From: Dichotomocladium elegans
Lineage: Eukaryota > Mucoromycota > Mucoromycetes > Mucorales > Lichtheimiaceae
NCBI GenBank assembly: GCA_025716815.1
Contig: JAIXMN010000005.1
Location: forward strand, 682,001 to 746,000
Length of the DNA stretch: 64,000 nucleotides
Direction: 5' to 3'
Positions within the stretch are counted from its first letter, which is position 1, and each line of letters starts with the position of its first letter. Of this stretch, positions 47,301-58,644 are shown one piece after another. The position numbers and the translations under genes were made by a program. The notes beneath the pieces were generated by a model. The model was given only the letters and a program-made list of their open reading frames with translations, was not told the DNA's origin and did not search any database.

Positions 47301-50300
47301 TCGGTACTTCCATTCCGCCCGTGACGTTGGAGCAAACGCTGATGACACTTGATATTGTAAGTCGCTGATCCGTTCATGCATGATCTCCAATTTAACTATT
47401 TCGCATGCCCCCCCGTTGGAGGGGGGGAAGGATATTGAATAGATCGATATGGCATCTGTTTTAAAGAGTTCGCAAGCCATGTCTTCCGAGGTGAAATTTG
47501 ATGATTTGCTGAAGGGGATGATGTCGATTATTCTCGAGAATACCGGTGCTGGGAGCGGTGCGATCATTGTAAAGGAGAATGGCTATGGCATCTGTGCGTA
47601 CGGTAGTCAGGAAGCCGGAGTGAGGACTTATGATCCACCACGCATGCTCTCCGAAGACAATGATCAAGTCTCTACACTTGTCATTCAGCACACGCTCCGA
47701 TCGAAGGAGAGTATATTCATGTACAACGTTGCTGAGGATCAGCAATTTGCGATCGGGCCCTGGTTCGAACGCGTGGGTGCAGAGTCAGTGATCTGCATAC
47801 CCATCATCCACAAGTCGGATGTCATGGGCTGCATATTTGTGGAAGGCCCTATGGGGATCTTTACCCATCGACATATCACCGTACTTGGCCTACTCTGTCA
47901 GCAGATAGCCATCTCCATCGCCAATGCATCCCTGTTCAAGTCTGTGCAACATGCAACGCTAGCAAATATGAAGTAAGCAAAGCGAAGAGAAATTGGATGA
48001 CTTATCCCATTCATTTTCCTAGAATGATCGAAATGCAAAAGCAAGCGCTTGTTGATGCCACGAGGAGCAAGGAGGAGGCAGATCGAGCCATGCGTCTGCG
48101 CGAGATGTTCCTGGCCAATATGAGCCATGAGATCAGGACACCCTTCTCTGGATTTTATGGCATGATCTCGCTGCTGGCAGAAACAGAGTAAGCAAAATAG
48201 AGAATCAGGTGGACAAACGCATAGCTAATGTCCCTTCTCATAGCCTTGATCCGGAGCAACGGGACCTTATTAAGATTGCAAAGCAGTCTTGCGAGATCCT
48301 CCTCCGGCTCATTGATGACTTGCTTGACTTCTCAAAACTGCAGGCAGGCAAGATGGAACTCGATCTGTCCTCGGTCGTAGTTGAGGACATCATTGTCGAC
48401 GTGATCGAGATGTTGACCGCCATGTCAATCCAGAGAAAGATCAATATGTCTCATATCATTGCTGCCGATGTACCGGCCGTCATTATCGCAGATCCAAATC
48501 GGCTGAGACAGTAAGCCTAGGGGCCGGTGGTGCATGAGCACCTCCCTTGCATGAAACCATGATTGACTTGCCTGTATCGTTGTTATTGTTGCTCTTGCTA
48601 GGATCATCATTAATTTGGTGGGCAATGCTATCAAGGTAAGGACAGGATGCATGCATACAGTGACTTGAAGAAATACTGACTTCATGATCCTAGTTTACAC
48701 ATGAAGGCGAAGTGGTTGTCCGATGTTCGGTCGATAAGGGAAATACTGTGGACAGCCGCGACCGAAAAGACGGCAAGATTTCACTTCTTTTTGAGGTGAT
48801 CGACTCTGGAATCGGTATCAGTGAAGAGCAGCAACGGAACCTGTTTATTCCCTTCTCGCAAGTGGATGGTAGCACGACGTACGTCTGATCTATTTGAAGA
48901 ATCGTGTGCATGCACAAAGTCCCTTAATCTATTCTTGTTTTATATATATATACGTACGAAGCCGAAAGTATGGCGGTACCGGACTCGGTCTATCGATTTG
49001 CCTTCAGCTTGTAAAGCTGATGGAAGGAAATATCGGTGTGGCCAGTGTTCCGAATCACGGTTCCAACTTCCATTTCACGATCGTTACGGAACAGGCGCTT
49101 CAGCCTTCGAAACAGCGCGAGGATATTATTACGAGACTTGTGTCGCAGATGAAAGGCGCTCGGATTTTGGTGACCGGAAAGCACGAGGCAACGATTGCGA
49201 TGATCCGGAGTTTGCTGGACGGGGTGACAGTAGACGGGGCGAACACGGTGGATGAGCTTCGGTCTTATAATCCGTGCGATTACCACGTCTTGATTGTTGG
49301 CATCTTTTTGGCACACGATCCCGAGTTTGAAGCGTGGGCAGCGACACTGACCCGCTTTATGGACCAGATCAGCTGTATAGTGATACTGCACTACCCGAGT
49401 GGCATCGTTGCGGAGGGGCTCGGGAAAAGCTATCTTCCCATGATCGACCATCTGGAGGATCACAACGCCGGCAAAGGCAGTAATAATAATAGCGGTAGTA
49501 GCAGTAGTAGCAGCAGCAGCAGCAGCAGCGAGTTCGAAAACATTGGCATTCATGATAACAAACAATCGCGAGAGAAGAAGAGCGAAGTCATCCGCATGTC
49601 GCTCCCGCTTCGACGGCAGAAAATGTTGCGAGGCTTGACAGGAATCATTGGGAGAGCGGCTGGGCTGGGACCAAAAAGAAGAGCACAGGCGAAGGAAGAA
49701 GCAAAGCCCGAACGGGAAAAGATAACACCAAAAAAAGATCAAACCCTGACAAAGCTGAGGCAGCAGGTATCAACTCAGTTCAAGGGCATGAACATACTTA
49801 TTGCAGAAGGTAAAAATGATCGAGGACCGGGCAAGACGTGTTGGCAGACCGATCACTCCGGTCATGTGAACTCATACCCTATAAAAAAGATAACGCAGTT
49901 GCGCAAAAGTTGCTTTTCATGCAACTGACGAAACTTTCATTCCATGTGGTATGCGCCAACAATGGAAGCGAAGCCGTAGAAGCCTGGGAGAAGTACCCCG
50001 ACAACTATTTCAAGATGGCATTCTTCGATCATCACATGCCAAAATGTGATGGAATCCAAGCCACCAGGATCATCCGCGAACTCGAAGCAGAACGATCATC
50101 TCAAGGAGTGCACCGGCTCTCAATTGTTGCGTTAACAGCAGATATCCAGACGAGTGCGCGTGAGGCATGTATGAAAGCCGGTATGGATGGGTAAGTATCC
50201 TCGAAGAGAGAGGGATTTGCTGGCATTCTGACATCATGACACGCAAAACTTTATGTTTACTATAGGTACCTCACAAAACCAATGAATCAAAAAGTGCTTC

Positions 50301-50335
50301 TTGACACCCTTCTGCGTTATTGTAAAGATTCCTAA
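41324..50335 (+). CDS. Giant hybrid histidine kinase: pseudokinase-AAA-GAF-HisKA-HATPase-receiver
   Basis: Reconstructed gene of 21 exons, about 2476 residues: 41324-41502, 41617-41732, 41799-42472, 42591-42710, 42791-43223, 43300-43348, 43412-43757, 43833-43857, 43938-45017, 45106-45706, 45772-45937, 46016-46960, 47060-47356, 47443-47972, 48023-48187, 48244-48510, 48602-48635, 48694-48878, 48962-49809, 49890-50190, 50266-50335. The architecture matches fission-yeast Mak2/Mak3-type stress sensors. Order: a protein-kinase fold (about 60-330) with degenerate HGE and NIG in place of HRD and DFG; an ATPase with P-loop GPGGTGKST near 505-513 and FLDDIH; a long helical region; GAF (about 1690-1850); H-box MSHEIRTP with phospho-acceptor His about 1889; N-box [24 protein letters not shown]; a degenerate receiver; and a final receiver with Asp about 2400 (FFDHHMP), VALTAD and LTKPM. 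Cytosolic, expected to feed a phosphorelay to an HPt protein. Confidence 0.9.
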
Positions 50336-50406
50336 TGGCCTAGCATATACTATTGTGTAATGAGTAAAAAAAAACAAAACAAAAAAAAAGAACAATTGTC
50401 CATTGC

Positions 50407-50902
50407 TCAGCTTTGGTTCGCAATGACAACCATGGAGTAGATAATAGAACTGAATATGAAGATAACGACCATGTATAGGTTTACGAGGCCCCACCATGCT
50501 TCATAGGGATGGATGCTCCCGAGGCAGCAGCATGCTCCGACCATCCATACGGGCGGGCAGATCCTATGATACATACAGAGCCAAAACGCTCAGCGGGAAG
50601 CCTGTCCGCGTTGTACAAACATCTCATTGCCTGCCGCCCATCGCTGAATACTTGCCATCCCAAAATAAAAAAAAGTGCAGCCAAGGGAAATTGACGTTCT
50701 ACACGGCTTGACAGCGCTGGGGTGGCGTATATCGACCGTCCAATGACAATGGCCTGATATTGAGGTTGTTGTGCTGCTGCCACCGAAGGCGACGCTGAAT
50801 TTGAGGTATGAAAAAAATAATAATAAAATAAAAACTGGTAGGTGGTGGGCGCTACGTACCGGTGGCTTCATTATAAGTGGGTGGAGGATGGGTGGAGTCC
50901 AT
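50407..50902 (-). CDS. Small two-TM membrane protein with Pro-rich N-terminus
   Basis: Exons 50902-50860, 50794-50656 and 50563-50407 give 112 residues. The N-terminus has a PPPTYNEATG motif of the PPxY kind that recruits WW-domain (Rsp5-type) ubiquitin ligases. Two hydrophobic segments follow: FPLAALFFILGWICPPVWMV, closing in a CCC cluster that may be palmitoylated, and a C-terminal helix (LYMVVIFIFSSIIYSMVV). Intron 2 has a GC donor (GCAAGT at 50655). Without it the frame runs on into a non-membrane tail; with it, the product gains GW-ICPPVW and the second helix, which is convincing. The family is common in fungi but I do not have a name for it. It ends tail-to-tail, 71 bp from the histidine kinase. 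Confidence 0.75.
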
Positions 50903-51042
50903 TGGGGAAGGCCGTTTAAGAAAAAGGAATATTTTTATTTGCCCACAAAATAACGCAAAATATTGTGTGTGGGGGAGGGGAGTATTTGTATGAATGAAAT
51001 AAATAAATAATATGGGTATAGTTTGAATACAATAATAAGAGA

Positions 51043-52337
51043 TTACAACAGACCACCTGCGCGAAGATTGTTTTGGATAATAATATCGTTCACAGCCACC
51101 ATCACGAAGCGGATCTGCTCGGTGTCGGTGGCACATGTGAAATGGGTATAGATTTGCTTTGAATCGGACTGGTTCAGCGAGACAAACTGATTGAGGATGT
51201 AGTTTCCTGCCGCATCACAGGTTTCTGGGCCGGTAAAGTCGGGGAACCATTGCCCCAATGGATATCTGGGTAATTTCTCCTTGAAGATATCCATCTTGTT
51301 GAGGAATAGGATCACCGATGTCTTGGTGAACCACCGTGAGTTGCAGATCGAGCCGAAAAGCGTTAATGCTTCGTGCATCCGATTCTAAGGGTTTTTTTTT
51401 TAAGACGGAGTCAGCTCTCATCTTGAAAGGGTTTATGGCTGCTAACACCTACCACCGTTTCATCTTCAATAAGGGCCTGGTCATATTCCGAAATGGCGAC
51501 CAGAAAAATAATCGCTGTTACGTTCTCAAAACAATGGATCCACTTTTTACGCTCAGATCGCTGACCGCCCACATCAAACATGCGGTAGGTCAAGTCACCA
51601 ATGACAAACGATGTCTCGGTGATACCTGTGGTCTTGACGCGAGAACGCAGGACATCTTGATCGGTGGGAACATAGTTGATATCACCAATTCGATCAATCG
51701 AGTCAAAGTAGCTAAAGACCATGTCGCTAGTGTGTCAAAAGATGAAGAAGAAAGGACAGGAATGCTGGATACATACTATTTTGCAGAATCGATGAGTTGG
51801 TATTCTGCACTTCTGTCAAATACGCTCAGGAGATGTCTATCTTTCCAAAGGATCTTGATGGCTTGGACCACTTCGGGCGAAAGGGATTCGTCCTCGATTT
51901 GATCCGGGAGATTGAGAATAATTGCAGCTAAATGTCGATTTCTCGGATCTGCAAACGAGATAGCCATTCTTTCCATGGCATCCAGAATCGCTCGCATGGA
52001 CTGGGTCGTGTTTGAAAAGATGATTTCCTTAAACGCCAGACGTTCATCGTGCGAGTAACCGCCATCATGGATGAGTTTCATTTGTTTGAGAATTGTAGAC
52101 TTGCCGGATTCACCAGCACCTACATGGTAAACATATCAGCCTCTCCCCTTTTTTTTATTTCTTATTTTTCACTCTGTCTGTGCGGTTTGTAATAGATCCG
52201 CTTTATCTCTCTTTATTACCCAGAAGAAGCAATTTCACCTCTTTGCGCATATGAAGCATGTCTCGCTTGAGTTGATTCTCGATCTCCTCGTTCCGCGCCT
52301 TGCCTTCGTGAACCTCATTTGATTGACAGCAGCCCAT
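51043..52337 (-). CDS. Heterotrimeric G-protein alpha subunit
   Basis: GTP-binding signal transducer acting below seven-helix receptors at the plasma membrane. Exons 52337-52220, 52119-51777, 51711-51453 and 51384-51043 give 353 residues, the usual size. The start MGCCQS carries Gly2 for myristoylation and Cys3/Cys4 for palmitoylation. All nucleotide motifs are intact: GAGESGKST (residues 40-48), the catalytic Arg and Thr in [27 protein letters not shown] and TCATDT. The acceptor of intron 2 was placed to give [11 protein letters not shown] as in the family. The C-terminus is NNLRAGGLL, so the Cys at position -4 of animal Gi (pertussis toxin site) is replaced by Gly. Fungal group I type is likely; the receptor is unknown. 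Confidence 0.96.
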
Positions 52338-53485
52338 GACCGGAATGGATTTCTATGTTATTATTATTATAGTAGCTTGGGTAGTAGATGTTGCTGCTAT
52401 GTGAAGAGAAACGAGGGAAGATGGATCAATGTCGTATATATTTTTTTCTCGTTCATTAGCGCCTCTTTATCCGCCTCCTTTCTATGCAGTCCATGTTAGC
52501 AGCCTATGTTAGCAGCCTCAACCCCAACCCGCCCCCTGCGGATGTTTTCCATGCGATGTCGCTCCCTCCCCTTTCGCTCAACCCCATCATGTCCTTTTTG
52601 AACAAACAAATCCCTTATCTTTGCGTGCGCGACCCACTCCTCGGGGTTTACTCCGCGTCGGATATTTAAGAGTGCGCGCACTTACACAGATGCATACAAG
52701 GGCGCTTTTGCCGCTCAATGGCTCAAAACAGCGAGATGCTTTTGAATGCACTTGTTCTTCATTACAAGCGGTGGCTATCTTTTTTTTTTCTTCTTCTTAC
52801 ATAGCCTGACTTATACCGCCCCCCCAAAAAAAATAATAACAATGGCATTATTTCATATGTCTTTGAATACAGAGTTGAGGCAGAGAAAGGACACATTGGC
52901 AAGCCAAATGTGTATGGTATTCCAAAATAAAGCAATGAAAGGAGATGAATGTAAAGGGTGCAGAGAAACTTTTTTTCTCCCCCTTCTAACTTTTTTTTTT
53001 TTGCTTGAATCGCAACTTTTTATCTCTTTTGCAGCGTCTGCCTCCCCCTTGGCAACCTTGTACAGAAGAAGGGCCTAGCGCAGGGTAAGAGCACCGCTAG
53101 ACATCAGCGTATTGTGCGTGAGTGTGTGTGATGCGCCATTACTACATGACGCTGTAGGAAATTTCGTACAAGTGACATGTCCAGAACTTTTATTTTTATC
53201 TAGAAGCGGCTTTGAATGAGCTTCACCAAGCTGAATAAGGAGTGTCTTCACTACGCAGGATGAGCGCATAACTGCCGATCGCCATCCGATTGATTATTTG
53301 AGTGTGGAGCCCCGAACTTGCATCGATCGGTTATGTAGTTCACGGATTCCCTGCTTTCTTTGATGCCTTCGCACCGAATCGTTCCTCTTCTCTAAACGAA
53401 CTTATAATATTTAACCGTATGTATTTATGTAGAGACTCAACCTTTCCATTGATGACATACATGTCTGAGCATTTCCCCAGAAAGG

Positions 53486-53510
53486 ATATATATATATATA
53501 TATATATATC
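53486..53510. repeat. (TA)n microsatellite
   Basis: About 12 TA units in the gene-poor stretch. Confidence 0.9.
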
Positions 53511-54269
53511 CATAGATATCGTTAAGTAATTACGGCTTGCACAATTCCTGGTACCTTCATTTCAAATCCTTCCGCCCATCCCCCCACTGTGCACAGATGA
53601 TCGACATGTGCCTGAACAACCCCCTAATGGCAGGATGGCGTAAGAAATAGCCACACATTCCCACATCACTTCGCTCCCCTCCCCCAAAAAACAAAAGCTC
53701 GGAGCGTATCCCCGTCAAGCTATTGACTTGAATGATGGAAATAGTATGTAGCGCAGTTTCTTCTCTAGGTTATTGGCAGACACCAGAGAATGCCGATCGA
53801 TTGCATCCTGATGTGTGGTGTGAAAGCCAATAAATCCCCTGTTCATCGTGCGAGCAAGTCGATAAAGTTTGGGCATGGTTTCGTACGTACGGCTTGCTAA
53901 CTTTAGGCAATGGCTAAAAAGAGATTACCATCTTAGGGTCAAAGACCGTGAGGCCCATATCTCGGTTAATGACCCTCTAATATCCAAGCGCGCCATTGGA
54001 AAGAGAATATGTTTACGCTTTTTGTTTTCCCCTTCTATTTGCAGTTTTATTCCACAGACCTTTAGAATGAAATATCCAGATGGACAAGGTCACGTTGTTG
54101 ACCAGAACAATGTCAATGTTATATTCATGAAAAGTCTATTCCCCTATTTCGGGAAAGAAAAGCCCGTTCGAATGATAGGCACACGATTCGATCCATCTCA
54201 CTTGGCAGCATCCACCAGAGATTGTGTTTTCGTCAAAAGTGCCGAATTACTGGCCTCTCTATCCTTATA

Positions 54270-54790
54270 CCAGCTCAAACAGGCATGGAACATAATCCGC
54301 TGCCTGTCAGCATACTTCTATTTTCAAAAATAAACAAGACAGCATAAAATGATACGAACCCGTTGTATCAACAGATAAAAATAAGGTTCGTTCGTCAACA
54401 TCCTTTCACATTCTGACTTACTAACCTAGCTCGCATCAAGTGTATCCAGATTTGCACATTCTTCTTTCCTTGGGCGGGGAAAGGTTTGGCGACTCTCTCG
54501 GGAATCTCAAACTAACATTTAATGATGCCTGATGTCGATATTGCTCCCAGCATCGTAATTGTTTTCTTTTTTGCACTATCACTATTACAGAAGTCCATTT
54601 CTTGGATCATGCATCATAGTTTCTTTTCTTTTTTTTTCTACAGTCAAGTCAGTCATGTCACCCCACCCAATCAAGATACCCTTGGATCTTTGCATCGCTA
54701 TTCCCGTCCACATGCTGAAACGGAGGTTTTTTCAGTGAAAGGTTGGATTCATTTCTCATCGATCGATGGAGTGTCGTTTCTCGATACTTT
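54270..54790. repeat. Dispersed repeat, copy 1
   Basis: Diverged duplicate of about 59050-59590 in the same orientation. Landmarks shared in order include TGTATCAACAG, TGCACATTCTTCTTT, ACATTTAATGAT followed by CCTGATG, and CTTGGAT followed by TTTGCATC. Neither copy keeps a common reading frame, so it looks noncoding. Ends are not sharp and no terminal inverted repeat was found. Confidence 0.65.
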
Positions 54791-55406
54791 TGAGGCCCTT
54801 GGATCTCTGCAGCCATTGGTCTGGGACAAATTGACGGATCCTCGTGGACCCGATTCCAAACTAGTACCTTCGTTTGAGAATACGTACGTGAACGACCTCT
54901 ACCTCTCTATTACTTAAGAACGCTGTCCGGTTCCTTTATGTAATGCGATGTCCATCCATCGCTGTGCTGAGCGAATATGGATTCCTAGCCGCTTTGCAAC
55001 CAAGACCCCCTCTCAAACATCCGTTTATGGGTTTATGCTGCATAGCTGCGCTGAAAGCCTGCTTATCTCAATCTGAATTCTTCCGCGTCGCAACAAGGTC
55101 AGGGTTACCCCCTGCAAGGTAGACTACGGCAGATATTCTGCGTGAGAACAAACATTTCCTCATTAACGACATAGTCCATACGTCCAGGACAGCCACGTTC
55201 ATCAACAACACGATCTTGTCCATCGTACAAAAAATAGATTCAGAATGTTAAAGTGTATAAACGAGAAAGCTTTTTTTGTGCGACATCTTTCCGTGTATGT
55301 ATGTGACATTCGATTTGTCATCACGCGTAAAGACTTCTGGGCAAAATGCGATTTGTATAATATGGAGTATGGTACAGAGGAAAGTAGCGAGGAAGCGTGG
55401 GAATAT

Positions 55407-56896
55407 TCATGAGGCTGGTTGACAGCACCAAATCTGGTTAAACCATTCGGTGGACATGATCTGAGGGACTGTAATTCGCTTCTGCGGGTTTGGATCAAGT
55501 ATGCGATACATCAAACGCTTGGTTCTGATATCGAGCCCTTCCAGGATATCCAATCCTTCTTCTTTTGCACGACGTCGCACGGACTCACGTGCCTTGAGCA
55601 TGAGCGTGTCCTTGTCTTGCTGTGTCTGCTCATCCACACTGTCCATCTTTTTGAGTGCGAGGCGCTCTTCTCGAGTGCGCTCGCGCTCTTCCTCAATAAG
55701 CGAGCGGAACTTGAGATACCGGTCAAAGTTGTCGTCTTCCCCCTTCCTTGCCTGGGTCCACATATGAGTACCTGTTCGCATGGCCATGTAGATGATACCG
55801 CAGCTCCAGACGTCTACGACGCAGCCGTTGTATTCTTTGTGGATGAACATTTCTGGCGCAATGTATGGTTCTGAGCCAAACAGACCCCGACTGAGCATCT
55901 CCTGACCATCCTGTGATCGGAAACAGTCCGCGCTGCCGAAATCGGAGATCTTGAGGCAACCTCGTGAGGTCAGTAAGAGATTCTCAGGCTTCAGATCACG
56001 ATGAGCAACGCCCATTCCGTGCATGTAGGCTAATCCTCGTATCAGCTGAACGAAGAAGCAGTTTGCTTCAGGTGTATGGATGCCGTGCTGTCCAAAGTCG
56101 TAGATGAGATTGAAAAGATCGCCGCCATCGCAGTATTCCATCACCTGGCAGTACACCGCGGAGGTGTTGTTGAGCGGCAAGAGATCAAGCGTCTCAATCA
56201 CATTGCGATGATGAAGCGATGACGACACGCAGAATTCAGATGTCAGGCGTTTCACGTACTGGTTCGTAGTCTCCGAGCTCCTTTTGTGTATTTCCTAAAC
56301 CAAGGAAGAGATCAGCAAACTTTTTATTTTTTCTCCAACCCGCTTTATTTATTTACCTTCACCGCGTACAGCGTTGACTGCTTGCTATGGTCCACCACGC
56401 CATTTTTGCGGACGATGCTGACCACGCCAAACGCACCCTTTCCGACAACCTCATGGCATGTACCATATTTATCAGATACACAGCCGTCCGTAGAGCTCCG
56501 ATGGAGCTCTGCATTGATCGCTTCCCGCTCCTTTTTGACAGCGTCCGGTACACCCTGTTTCTTCTCACTCAGGAGCGGTAGCTTGAACCGTTTAGAAGGC
56601 AGGAGATGGGCGAGATTGTGAAGAGAAGTGGTGATCCTGCTGGTGTGGATGCAGTTGATGTAATGAACATGGGTTCCATCTGGATGAAGAACGAAGTTGG
56701 CGGCCGGTGGGTTCCCGGTGTGCGCAGAGATGGTGTGTGTTGACTCGTTTGATGTTATTGAGGCAGCGTCAGCTCGGTCGATCGATGGGCATGAGCTTAT
56801 GGTACGTAAAGGACTGGTGCTTCTTCTTTGCGATCCGAAACTGAGGGGCTCATATGGAGGACTTGGCACAGCTTTATGTCTTCCAAAGAGTCCCAT
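55407..56896 (-). CDS. Ser/Thr protein kinase, Hal4/Hal5 (NPR/HAL) family
   Basis: Kinase of the fungal family that stabilises nutrient and K+ transporters at the plasma membrane. Exons 56896-56357 and 56294-55407 give 475 residues. The N-terminal ~140 residues are Ser/Thr-rich and disordered, as in that family. The kinase domain has the glycine loop VVGKGAFGVVSIV, the ATP-binding Lys about 180 (LYAVK, last codon of exon 1), catalytic VAHRDLKPENLL (Asp about 280), DFGSAD (about 298) and GSEPYIAPE. It is therefore active by sequence. Between subdomains IX and XI is a charged linker rich in Glu/Arg. The family's typical WAxK insertion region is at VWSCGIIYMAM. Orthology to a single yeast gene is not clear. 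Confidence 0.88.
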
Positions 56897-57283
56897 CGTT
56901 TGAACAGAAATGTATCCCGAGAAAAGAAGGAAAAGTAGGGAGAAAAGAAATTTAGAAATCCGCTGATATTAATCGATTCATGCGGATGGAACCGTCAAAA
57001 AAGAATTAAAGGCCTGTTCGCGGCAAATATGCCATTTGCTCTTCCGACTCATCCGTTTTAGTTTTTTTTTTGGGGGGGGGATTGAGAGGGAGAATTACAC
57101 CTCCGATTTCTGTCATAGAGACATCGCGTCATAGCACACAAATCTGTATCCATGAAAGAGAGTTTTATTGCAAGTCTCGAGCTCCCACTCGCAGTGGCAC
57201 CCAAGTCCACAGCGTTGGTGACACCGTCAGAGGGATTGATGTATTAACACACGTAACTTGCCAAAAGATGTTTTCATGACCAC
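56897..57283. other. Intergenic region
   Basis: Between the kinase start and the end of RPL10A, both on the minus strand. Contains a T run and a G run near 57062-57080. It holds the kinase promoter. No gene seen. Confidence 0.5.
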
Positions 57284-58105
57284 TTAGAACAAGCGCTGGG
57301 GCTTGCCCATGGAGGACTTCAAGTAGAGCGACTTGACGTTCTGCCAGTTCTTCTTAAGGAGCGAAACCAAGAAGTTGACGGCCAACATGATGTTAGCAAC
57401 CAACTGGTCATCGGTCATCTGGACATGGCCAACAGCAACGCCCAAGCAGAGGACCTTCTTGAGCTGGAACTTGATGGTGGCGCGGATCTCGTTGGCCTTG
57501 ACGACCAAATCATCGTTGTGCGAGACAGCAGTAGGGAACTTGCCGACCTTGTGAAGACCAGGACCCAAAAGACGGGGAATCTGCTTGATCAAGGCCTCGG
57601 AGGCAAGGAAAGCATCGTACTTCTTGGCAAGCTTCTTGATCAACTTCTTGTTCTTGTTGAGCTTCTTCAAATCCTCAACAGACTGGAACTCCATGCCGTT
57701 AGCCTTAGCCTGGTCGCAGTGGAAAGCATCACCGAGGACGCAGACAGAGAGGTTGGGACGGGGAATATTGGGAAGCCTATTTGCGGAATTGCGTTCAGCA
57801 CTCCTGTCTTATCACTTCTGTTATATTCCATACTTACTTGATGGTACCCGAGAAACGCTTGTCACGTTGGGGATCGTAGTTCTTGAGACCGATCTGGAGC
57901 TCAATGGTCTCGGTGAAGTTACGCTTCTTCTCCTCGGAACCAGTCTTAATGGCCTTGATGACTTCTCTGACGGCAGAAGGGCTGACTTTGCTATAAGTTT
58001 TTATTAATCATCTGTGTCTTCCGAAGACCAACTGTCCATGGACTCGACTGTCGATAAGATAGATGGATGGATGGATGGATGGATGGATGGATGAATTTAC
58101 CTCAT
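57284..58105 (-). CDS. RPL10A: 60S ribosomal protein uL1 (L10a)
   Basis: Component of the ribosomal L1 stalk, near the tRNA exit site. Exons 58105-58101 (five nucleotides, ATG-AG), 57990-57838 and 57776-57284 give 216 residues, exactly the family length. Recognisable parts are [77 protein letters not shown] and the end MGKPQRLF. A start exon of five nucleotides is common for fungal ribosomal protein genes. Intron 1 carries a GGAT tetranucleotide repeat. High, constitutive expression is expected. Confidence 0.97.
58059..58094. repeat. (GATG)n tetranucleotide repeat
   Basis: About nine units inside the first intron of RPL10A. Confidence 0.9.
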
Positions 58106-58295
58106 GACGAACGATAAAAGGAAAGTGTGCGATTGCAGCTTCAGCTCCTGGCCTTAATGCGCGACCGCAAAATTTCAACGTCCGTCGAACATGAGGTCTA
58201 ATTCAATATCATTGTCCATTTCATACAATGAAGTACGAAAACGATGGCGTTTTCTTTTCTTTAAAAGATACTATATGTACATTTTGTATAGGATT

Positions 58296-58644
58296 TTATT
58301 TATCAGTGCGGTGCTTCTTATTGATGTATCGCGCACTCTTTTCTTTGAGTTTATCAACATCATCTATGGGTTCTTGATCGGCTTTGACGGCGGCTTCGCT
58401 ATCGGAAGCTAGGTCTTCTTTCCAGTGAGGAGCGGTTGTGATCACATGCTCTTCATCGTCATTGCTGGTTGCCTGAGGCCGTTCTGGTTTTTCGCTGCAA
58501 AACAACGACTCTAGTCAGAAGACGAGAAATGGGAGCGGGGTGCGACTTATCCTATTACCTTCTCGTAGAAATATAGCGACCAGTATTAAGGGAAGGCATT
58601 ATGCTGGAAGCACGGTAGATAAGAACGGAGCGACTGCGTATCAT
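58296..58644 (-). CDS. Small, probably mitochondrial, protein of unknown function
   Basis: Exons 58644-58559 and 58494-58296 give 94 residues. The N-terminus is basic, hydroxylated and free of acids (MIRSRSVLIYRASS, NTGRYISTRR), as in mitochondrial import leaders. The mature part is acidic, with HWKEDLASDSEAAVKADQEP, a pattern I have seen in short conserved fungal mitochondrial proteins without an assigned role, and it ends in a charged helix (DKLKEKSARYINKKHR). No membrane helix. The coding call is good; the function is open. Confidence 0.7.

Larger units (their letters stand above)
52338..55406. other. 3-kb gene-poor region
   Basis: No recognised gene. It contains a TA microsatellite (53486-53510), a copy of a dispersed repeat (about 54270-54790), and a 154-codon frame (53869-54333) with protein-like stretches (YPDGQGHVVDQNN, RMIGTRFDPSHL) but no known motif or matching context. 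The left end is the G-alpha promoter. Confidence 0.4.

Noticed and set aside
48990..49742. 250-codon open frame on the minus strand
   Set aside because: It lies fully antisense to the HATPase and receiver exons of the histidine kinase; composition is what the complement of those codons gives, with no motif.
53869..54333. 154-codon frame as a gene
   Set aside because: Some stretches look protein-like, but there is no motif, no partner exon and the frame runs into a dispersed repeat; kept only as a remark in the gene-poor region.
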